Notes under the pieces: model-generated
What the model saw: only the letters and a program-made list of their open reading frames with translations
Databases searched by the model: none
What the model was told of the DNA's origin: nothing
In this document: piece after piece, positions 58,352-64,000 of the stretch
Layout: every line of letters starts with the position of its first letter
How positions within the stretch are numbered: position 1 is the first letter of the stretch
Position numbers and translations under genes: made by a program
DNA from: Synechococcus sp. WH 7803
GTDB taxonomy: Bacteria; Cyanobacteriota; Cyanobacteriia; PCC-6307; Cyanobiaceae
DNA: 64,000 nucleotides
Assembly (NCBI GenBank): GCA_000063505.1
Contig: CT971583.1
Location: 2,015,918 to 2,079,917, forward strand
Direction of reading: 5' to 3'

Positions 58352-59639
58352 GCTGAACCCGGCCTCCACACCGCGGACGAAGCCGCGCCGCTCCAAGGCG
58401 GTGCGCCGTCTGGTGATTTGGTACAGGCGCAATGCCGCCGTGACCAGCCTTGTGGGCACGGCGACGACCTCGGCCAACGCCGCAGGCTCCATGGCCGGTT
58501 CCGTGACCTCCATGGCCGGATCCATGCTGCAACCGGTGATGGATCCCCTCCGCCGCCTTCAAGGAGGTGTGCCCGGAGACGACATCGAGATCAACGACCA
58601 AGACCGGATTTGGGTTGCAGTGGATGGCATGGGCGGCGACCACGCCCCCGGGCCAATCCTGGAGGGATGCCTGCAGGCGATCGAACGCCTGGCCGTGCGC
58701 ATTCGCTTCGTCGGCGAAACCGATCGCGTTCTGGAAGCCGCCGCAGCCTCAGGCCTGAGCGAAGCCTTGAACGCTGCGATGGATGCCGGCCACCTCGAAC
58801 TGATCCTGAGTGGTCCGTCCGTGGAAATGCACGAAGAAGCCACGGTTGTGCGCCGGAAACGCAACGCCAGCATCAATGTGGCGATGGATCTCGTGAAACG
58901 TGGCGAAGCCCAGGCGGTGTACTCGGCTGGAAACTCTGGAGCCGTGATGGCCTCCGCCATCTTCCGGCTGGGGCGCCTCACAGGAATTGACCGGCCAGCC
59001 ATCGGCGCCCTCTTCCCCACCAAAGACCCAGGACAACCGGTTCTGGTTCTCGATGTGGGCGCCAACATGGATTGCAAGCCCTCCTACCTGCATCAGTTCG
59101 CGCTGCTCGGCAACATCTACAGCCGCGACGTGCTGCAAGTGGCGCAGCCCAGAATCGGGCTACTCAACATCGGCGAGGAAGAGTGCAAAGGCAATGATCT
59201 GGCACTCAGCACCTTCGCGCTTCTGAAAGAGGAATCCCGCTTGCACTTCGCTGGCAATTGCGAAGGCCGGGACGTGCTCTCTGGAGACTTCGACGTGGTG
59301 GTGTGCGACGGCTTCACCGGCAATGTGCTGCTCAAGTTCCTTGAATCCGTGGGCAGCGTGCTTCTTGGTGTTCTGAAAGCCGAACTGCCGAGAGGCCGCC
59401 GCGGCAAGGTTGGCTCAGCGTTTCTGCGCAGCAACCTCAAACGCATCAAGAAGCGCCTGGATCACGCCGAACACGGCGGTGCGCTGCTTCTCGGCGTGAA
59501 CGGCATCTGTGTGATCGGCCATGGCAGCAGCAAAGCGCTGTCCGTGGTCAGCGCCCTGCGTCTGGCCCATTCAGCCGCAAGCCATGGCGTGATGGAGGAT
59601 CTCGCTGCGCTGAGCCAGCAAACCGCGGTGAAGGCCTGA
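58332..59639 (+). CDS. plsX: Phosphate acyltransferase PlsX
   Basis: 435 residues from TTG 58332. Catalytic core begins near residue 95 with WVAVDGMGGDHAPG and continues with YSAGNSGAVMAS, LLNIGEEECKGND and FDVVVCDGFTGNVLLK. Makes acyl-phosphate from acyl-ACP for PlsY. An N-terminal extension of about 90 residues (basic, then Ala/Ser/Met-rich with SMAGS twice) precedes the core; a later start cannot be excluded. Overlaps rpaB by 20 bp and starts a lipid operon. Confidence 0.93.
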   Translation: MPPKDPELNPASTPRTKPRRSKAVRRLVIWYRRNAAVTSLVGTATTSANAAGSMAGSVTSMAGSMLQPVMDPLRRLQGGVPGDDIEINDQDRIWVAVDGMGGDHAPGPILEGCLQAIERLAVRIRFVGETDRVLEAAAASGLSEALNAAMDAGHLELILSGPSVEMHEEATVVRRKRNASINVAMDLVKRGEAQAVYSAGNSGAVMASAIFRLGRLTGIDRPAIGALFPTKDPGQPVLVLDVGANMDCKPSYLHQFALLGNIYSRDVLQVAQPRIGLLNIGEEECKGNDLALSTFALLKEESRLHFAGNCEGRDVLSGDFDVVVCDGFTGNVLLKFLESVGSVLLGVLKAELPRGRRGKVGSAFLRSNLKRIKKRLDHAEHGGALLLGVNGICVIGHGSSKALSVVSALRLAHSAASHGVMEDLAALSQQTAVKA

Positions 59640-59661
59640 ACGGCCTCCTGCCGGACTGTGG

Positions 59662-60705
59662 TTGACTGACGCCACCTGCTTGGATCTTCTCTTGGCTGGA
59701 CAATCACCGCCGGTCCTGGGCGTGGGCCTGATCGGCAGCGGCAGCGCCCAGGCAGCACAGGTGATCAGCAACGATCAGCTCAGCCAACGGGTGGACACCA
59801 ACGATGAATGGATCCGAACCCGCACAGGCATTGGGCGTCGCCGGGTTAGCACTGCCGATCAGACCTTGGTCGACCTCGCGGCAGAGGCAGGTCGAAGCGC
59901 CCTGACCATGGCCGGTCGCTCCCCCCAGGATCTCGACCTCATCCTCCTGGCCACGTCCACCCCCGATGATCTGTTCGGTTCGGCCCCGAGGGTGCAGGCC
60001 GAACTCGGCGCGACCAATGCCGTCGCCTTCGATCTCACCGCCGCTTGCAGCGGTTTTCTGTTTGCACTGGTCACCGCAGCGCAGTACCTGCGAACGGGTG
60101 CGATGCGCCGTGCGCTGGTGATCGGTGCAGACCAGCTCAGCCGCTTCGTTGACTGGGACGATCGCCGCAGCTGCGTGCTGTTTGGAGATGGCGCTGGAGC
60201 CGTCGTCCTCGAAGCCAGCGATGAGGACGGACTTCTTGGTTTTCTGCTGCACAGCGACGGGGCGCGTGGTGCGGTCCTCAATCTTCCGGCCAATGACACG
60301 TCCGCTCCCCTCATCGCTGGGGCCGAGCACCGTGCCGGGGGGTATCGCCCGATCGTGATGAACGGCCAGGAGGTCTACAAGTTCGCAGTCCGCGAGGTCC
60401 CTGCCGTCCTCCAGTCACTCCTGAAGCGCTGTGACGTCTCAGCTGATCAACTCGATTGGCTCCTGCTCCATCAAGCCAACCAACGCATCCTCGATGCCGT
60501 TGCTGATCGACTGTCGGTGCCCGGCGCCAAGGTTCTGAGCAACCTGGCGGCGTACGGGAACACCTCGGCAGCCACCATCCCGTTGATGCTCGACGAAGCG
60601 GTGCGCGATGGCCGGGTCAGCTCCGGCGATCTTCTGGCCAGCAGCGGCTTTGGCGCGGGGCTGAGTTGGGGAGCAGCCCTGCTTCGCTGGCAGGGGCCCA
60701 CGTAG
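59662..60705 (+). CDS. fabH: 3-oxoacyl-ACP synthase III (FabH)
   Basis: 347 residues, TTG start. Thiolase fold with catalytic Cys in TAACSGFLFAL, His in LLHQANQRI and Asn in YGNTSAATIP. NDEWIRTRTGI near residue 50 is typical. Condenses acetyl-CoA with malonyl-ACP to start fatty acid synthesis. Between plsX and fabD. Confidence 0.96.
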   Translation: MTDATCLDLLLAGQSPPVLGVGLIGSGSAQAAQVISNDQLSQRVDTNDEWIRTRTGIGRRRVSTADQTLVDLAAEAGRSALTMAGRSPQDLDLILLATSTPDDLFGSAPRVQAELGATNAVAFDLTAACSGFLFALVTAAQYLRTGAMRRALVIGADQLSRFVDWDDRRSCVLFGDGAGAVVLEASDEDGLLGFLLHSDGARGAVLNLPANDTSAPLIAGAEHRAGGYRPIVMNGQEVYKFAVREVPAVLQSLLKRCDVSADQLDWLLLHQANQRILDAVADRLSVPGAKVLSNLAAYGNTSAATIPLMLDEAVRDGRVSSGDLLASSGFGAGLSWGAALLRWQGPT

Positions 60706-60732
60706 GCTCCAGCAACGCTTGCGCCGTTGAGA

Positions 60733-61629
60733 ATGTCGATCGCCTGGGTGTTTCCTGGTCAGGGGTCTCAGAAAGTCGGAATGGCTGATGCGGTGCTCAG
60801 CCTCCCTGGCGCCGAAGAGCGCTTCGCCTTGGCGTCGAGGCTGCTGGGTCGTGATCTGCTGGCGATTTGTCGCGGCGAGGCTGGAGACGGGGATGATCCC
60901 GTTGATTTGAATGACACGCGCAACACCCAGCCCGCGCTGTTCGTGGTCGAATCGCTGATCGTGGATGAGTTGCGGCGGCAGGGGCGCGAGCCTGCGCTCG
61001 TCGCCGGCCACAGCCTCGGTGAACTGGTCGCCCTCTATGCCGCTGGGGTCTTCGATGCCGACACCGGTCTTGAACTGATGCAACGCCGGTCTGAGTTGAT
61101 GGCCGGCGCTGGCGGCGGAGCCATGGCCGCCGTGATCGGATTCGAACGCAGTCAGCTCGACGAACTGGTCAATGCAACGGAAGGGGTGGTGATCGCCAAC
61201 GACAACAGTGCAGCCCAGGTGGTGTTGTCAGGCACAGCTGACGCTGTGGCGGCGGTTGGCGACGCCCTCACCTGCAAACGGGTGATCCCCCTGGCTGTGT
61301 CGGGTGCCTTTCATTCGCCCTTCATGCAAGACGCGGCGGATGCCTTCTCGCAGCACTTGAACGATCTGGCCTTTGAGGATGCGCGCGTCCCTGTGCTGAG
61401 CAACACGGATCCCACCCCTTGCGTGGATGCGGTTGAACTCAAGCGCCGCCTGCACCGCCAGATGATCACAGGCGTCCGCTGGCGTGAAACCATGCTGGCG
61501 ATGGGCGAAGCCGGGGTGGAGACCCTGGTGGAAGTCGGTCCAGGGGCTGTTCTCAGCGGATTGGCCAAACGCGCCATGCCCGGGATCACGCTGTCTCAGC
61601 TCGCTGGAGCCGACGATCTCGGTCTCTGA
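60733..61629 (+). CDS. fabD: Malonyl-CoA:ACP transacylase
   Basis: 298 residues from ATG 60733 (TTG 60727 adds two). GQGSQKVGM oxyanion loop, nucleophilic Ser in GHSLGEL, and catalytic His in FHSPFM. Loads malonyl groups onto ACP. Two nt upstream of the plsC-like start. Confidence 0.96.
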   Translation: MSIAWVFPGQGSQKVGMADAVLSLPGAEERFALASRLLGRDLLAICRGEAGDGDDPVDLNDTRNTQPALFVVESLIVDELRRQGREPALVAGHSLGELVALYAAGVFDADTGLELMQRRSELMAGAGGGAMAAVIGFERSQLDELVNATEGVVIANDNSAAQVVLSGTADAVAAVGDALTCKRVIPLAVSGAFHSPFMQDAADAFSQHLNDLAFEDARVPVLSNTDPTPCVDAVELKRRLHRQMITGVRWRETMLAMGEAGVETLVEVGPGAVLSGLAKRAMPGITLSQLAGADDLGL

Positions 61630-61631
61630 AC

Positions 61632-62297
61632 GTGAGCAATCTTGAGTTGCAGGATCAAGCGCCAGGGCCGCTGGTTCTGACGCCACGCCCGAGTCTCGCC
61701 TACCGGCTTGTGAGCGCAGCGTTGGTGTTTCCGCTCTACCGGCTGCTGTTCCGGGGGAAGACCCATGGGAACGAGCGAGTCCCCTTGCAGGGGCCTTTGG
61801 TGGTGGTGGCCAATCATGGCTCCCATCTCGATCCACCCTTGTTGGGGCACGCCCTGGGGCGCCCGGTGGCGTTCATGGCGAAGGCGGAACTCTTCCGGAT
61901 TCCCCTTCTGGGCCCCCTGATCCGGGCCTGCGGGGCCTACCCAGTGAACCGTGGAGCCAGTGACCGTGAGGCCATTCGCACCGCCACAGCCCGCCTGCAG
62001 GAAGGATGGGCCATTGGCGTGTTCCTCGATGGAACGCGCCAGCCCGATGGCCGCGTCAACCAACCCATGCCCGGAGCGGCCCTGCTCTCCGCTCGCTCAG
62101 GAGCACCGCTACTGCCCGTGGCCATCGTGAACAGTCATCGGGCCCTGGGCACGGGGCGAAGCTGGCCCCGGCTGGTGCCCCTGCAAATGCGCATCGGCGA
62201 ACCGATCCCTGCCCCTGCCAGTCGCCGCAAACCCGACCTGGAGGCCGCCACCCTCGAACTGCAACGCAGGATCAACGCCCTGCTCGATCAGGGCTGA
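61632..62297 (+). CDS. 1-acyl-glycerol-3-phosphate acyltransferase (PlsC-like)
   Basis: 221 residues, GTG start. Acyltransferase motif I NHGSHLDP, motif III FLDGTRQPDG (EGTR-like), and IVNSHRALG near the end. One hydrophobic N-terminal segment. Makes phosphatidic acid from lysophosphatidate. Last gene of the plsX-fabH-fabD operon. Overlaps the convergent DUF218 gene by 10 bp. Confidence 0.93.
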   Translation: MSNLELQDQAPGPLVLTPRPSLAYRLVSAALVFPLYRLLFRGKTHGNERVPLQGPLVVVANHGSHLDPPLLGHALGRPVAFMAKAELFRIPLLGPLIRACGAYPVNRGASDREAIRTATARLQEGWAIGVFLDGTRQPDGRVNQPMPGAALLSARSGAPLLPVAIVNSHRALGTGRSWPRLVPLQMRIGEPIPAPASRRKPDLEAATLELQRRINALLDQG

Positions 62298-62875
62298 GCA
62301 AACAGTCCGGGCCATTGCCTGCGCACCCAGGGCTTTAGATCACGGCCCGTGAGCACCCATGCCAAGGCTCTGAAACCATCACCCCATCGCTTTCCCATAC
62401 TTTCCATGCGGCACTGCTCAGCACAACTCACCGGCACGCCCGTCAGGCGAATGCCGCGGCTACCGGCAACCACCCCTCCCACCAGCAAAGCGCGGGGCAA
62501 GTGATCCTCACTGGTCACCAACAGCACATGCTCAACCCCCTCAGCCTGCAGCTCATCCACCAATGAGGTGAAATTGCCAAGCGTGTCCTGGGCCCGGTAA
62601 TCGAGGCGCACCTCGTTGGTTCCAAGTCCCTCATGCTCCATCAACCACCTGGCGTACTCAGGATTGGTTCCACCGCTGACCACCAACGGCAACGCCAGTC
62701 GACGAGCCAGGCGTAATCCGATGCGCTCTCGTTCGGCATCACCACCCAAGACAAGAATGCGTTGCGGGTCCTGTCGGGTGAGCGCTGCCTTAGCAAAAGG
62801 CCGCAGGGGCGTCGCCATCGCGGCCCCACCAATCAACGCTGACACCAGCAGAAAGGAGCGGATGCCGTGGCCCAT
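62288..62875 (-). CDS. YdcF/SanA-like DUF218 protein
   Basis: 195 residues from ATG 62875. An N-terminal membrane anchor or signal (SFLLVSALIGGAAMA), then the DUF218 core: RILVLGGDAERERIGLRLA, LVVSGGTNPEY, DTLGNFTSL and VLLVTSEDHLPRAL. The family is linked to envelope integrity and lipid-linked precursors; the reaction is unknown. Start overlaps the tsaB stop (ATGA). Confidence 0.88.
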   Translation of the reverse strand: MGHGIRSFLLVSALIGGAAMATPLRPFAKAALTRQDPQRILVLGGDAERERIGLRLARRLALPLVVSGGTNPEYARWLMEHEGLGTNEVRLDYRAQDTLGNFTSLVDELQAEGVEHVLLVTSEDHLPRALLVGGVVAGSRGIRLTGVPVSCAEQCRMESMGKRWGDGFRALAWVLTGRDLKPWVRRQWPGLFAQP

Positions 62876-63525
62876 CAAACGGATCCCACAGGAGAGGTGG
62901 GGTAGATCGGCAGCACGGAGTCCCAGGGCCCCAAAGCGTCACTGGCATGGCGATCCACGCAACAGCGCAGCAGCTGCAGCACATCGCACGCCACATCGAC
63001 AGCCATGGTCAGCGCTGGAGCCGGCTGATCTGCCGCTTGAAGCAGCGCAGGATGCTGCAACTCCCTGAAATCAAGGTCTGCGCAGGTTGCGTTGTCTTGA
63101 TTCCAGCCGTCGCGCACCTGATAGCGACCTGCAACCCGGCCGCGCCGAGGTAGATCCTGAATGATGGAGAACGGTTCTCCACGCTGTGGGGCGGGAAGCG
63201 TCAGCTGAAGGCGCGGAGCCATCAGCGCAAAGCTGCTCACCCCATCGAGGGGACATTGGAGCTGCTGAGCCAACGTGCGAGCCAGCACGACCGTGAGCCG
63301 GGTTCCTGTGAACCCCCCGGGCCCAGTCGCCACAGCGAGGCGACGGATCCCAGGCCACTCGGACGCGGGCAAGATCTCGTCCAACACGGAGGGCAGCGCA
63401 TTCGTCAGCGCACGCCCCATGGGACGGCAGACAACCTGAGCCGCGCTCAGGGGTGCTTGGGCAGACACCACCGCGATGCCCAGGGTGTCCGTTGAGCTAT
63501 GCAGGGCCAGCAGCCAGTCGCTCAT
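62875..63525 (-). CDS. tsaB: tRNA threonylcarbamoyladenosine protein TsaB
   Basis: 216 residues. ASKHA-type fold: LLALHSSTDTLGIAVV and the hallmark ATGPGGFTGTRLTVVLARTLA. Supports TsaD in t6A37 synthesis on ANN-reading tRNAs. A strong RBS (GAGGAGG) precedes the ATG. Overlaps the ycf34 stop (ATGA). Confidence 0.95.
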   Translation of the reverse strand: MSDWLLALHSSTDTLGIAVVSAQAPLSAAQVVCRPMGRALTNALPSVLDEILPASEWPGIRRLAVATGPGGFTGTRLTVVLARTLAQQLQCPLDGVSSFALMAPRLQLTLPAPQRGEPFSIIQDLPRRGRVAGRYQVRDGWNQDNATCADLDFRELQHPALLQAADQPAPALTMAVDVACDVLQLLRCCVDRHASDALGPWDSVLPIYPTSPVGSV

Positions 63526-63773
63526 TGAGGCACCTCCTCACCAGGGCGCAGGCGCGCCCATCGTCCTTGATCGAGGCTGAAGCTTCCGCAGGCGCGCACA
63601 TCCCACTCAACGCCGACCTGCCCGTGGGGGAGATCCTGCACACTGATGTGAATCCTGGGCTCAACAGGCTTCATCGGCGGGGCCTCACAGAGATGGGCAG
63701 CACCATGCTGACGCTCGACCGCGTGATAGGCCTGACAACGATCGACCCAGCGGCAGTCCACACAGATGCACAT
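63522..63773 (-). CDS. ycf34: Ycf34 family protein
   Basis: 83 residues from ATG 63773: MCICVDCRWVDRCQAYHAVE has the clustered cysteines of Ycf34, which in Synechocystis binds an Fe-S cluster and affects photosynthetic electron transport. The tail EWDVRACGSFSLDQGRWARLRPGEE also fits. ATG 63800 (nine residues longer) is less family-like. Coupled to tsaB. Confidence 0.9.
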   Translation of the reverse strand: MCICVDCRWVDRCQAYHAVERQHGAAHLCEAPPMKPVEPRIHISVQDLPHGQVGVEWDVRACGSFSLDQGRWARLRPGEEVPQ

Positions 63774-63807
63774 GCCCAATGGTTCCAGTGCGGACTCCAT
63801 TTTGACG

Positions 63808-64000
63808 GTGAGCCCAGAGCAACTGACTGATCTGCTCTGGCGCCGACTCGAACCGGAGCGATGGCCCCTCAAGCCCTCTCAGCTCCCTGAAGGGGCAGTT
63901 CTGGTGGGCGGAGCGGTTCGTGACGGATTGCTGAATCGATTGCCTCCATGTCCGGATCTTGACCTGGTGGTTCCGGGTGCGGTGCTGGGCACCGTCCAAC
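63808..64000 (+). CDS. cca: tRNA nucleotidyltransferase/poly(A) polymerase family protein (5' part only)
   Basis: Runs off the right edge. From GTG 63808 (TTG 63802 also in frame) it reads SPEQLTDLLWRRLEPERW, then LVGGAVRDGLLNRL and DLDLVVPG. GGAVRD and the D-x-D pair are the class II nucleotidyltransferase head, typical of CCA-adding enzymes. Divergent from ycf34. CCA-adding versus a paralogue cannot be settled from 64 codons. Confidence 0.8.
   Translation, partial: MSPEQLTDLLWRRLEPERWPLKPSQLPEGAVLVGGAVRDGLLNRLPPCPDLDLVVPGAVLGTVQ

Overview
The window looks like chromosome from a marine picocyanobacterium of the Synechococcus (subcluster 5.1)/Cyanobium type. Supporting signs are GC-rich coding DNA, a 16S-tRNA-Ile-tRNA-Ala-23S rRNA operon, and photosynthesis genes (psbU, psbD, petL, ndhO, ycf3, ycf33-like, ycf34). 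It also has zeta-carotene desaturase, the cyanobacterial regulators RpaA and RpaB, tandem SLH-type porins, and many families found only in cyanobacteria (DUF3120, TIGR03279, TIGR03492, UPF0367, DUF4346). I see no IS element, prophage, integrase or CRISPR array. Gene density is high, with many ATGA-type start/stop overlaps.

Layout. 1-5.6 kb: rRNA operon on the minus strand; the 23S gene runs off the left edge. 5.6-10.4 kb: minus-strand run of inositol monophosphatase-like, TolC-like, TIGR03279 radical-SAM/PDZ and uppP genes. 10.5-20.6 kb: DUF3120, psbU, nadB, a VKOR-thioredoxin fusion back to back with rimO, an MFS carrier, petL, a B12-binding radical SAM protein, DUF4346 and a FemAB-like acyltransferase. 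20.7-25.4 kb: a small frameshifted plus-strand gene, a RibD-like reductase, a two-domain pterin synthase, aroK, a secreted DUF, a GST, ycf33-like and rbfA. 25.4-31.6 kb: GH3 (nagZ-like), GT2-TPR, hemD, a lipoprotein, SRPBCC and crtQ. 31.7-40.3 kb: IscA/SufA-type carrier, a TPR/LpxB-like/membrane trio, TIGR01777, a Na+/H+ antiporter, ndhO, a GT-C transferase, a J-domain protein and cysK.

40.4-48.0 kb is an envelope block: two tandem porins and two large multi-TM envelope-sugar proteins. 48.1-50.5 kb holds a stand-alone psbD, UPF0367, an ABC ATPase and tRNA-Asn. 50.7-58.4 kb holds rpaA, holB, tmk, a copper P-type ATPase, ycf3, radA and rpaB. 58.3-62.3 kb is a lipid operon (plsX-fabH-fabD-plsC) that supplies acyl-phosphate, starts and extends fatty acids, and makes phosphatidic acid. 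62.3-63.8 kb is ycf34-tsaB-DUF218 on the minus strand, and the window ends inside a divergent cca-like gene.

The most interesting signals are post-transcriptional. Both porin genes carry the same ribosome-binding region, complementary to the core of the picocyanobacterial sRNA Yfr1. The 3'UTR of the first porin has the Yfr1 architecture itself: hairpin, unpaired stretch with the TCCTCACAC core, then terminator hairpin. Other leads are a short minus-strand gene with an ideal Shine-Dalgarno, its own terminator and a faint Hcp-like pattern (46.3 kb), a small gene broken by one base (20.7-20.9 kb), perfect dyads in the radA/rpaB and crtQ/IscA intergenic regions, and a pterin synthase with one apparently dead domain.
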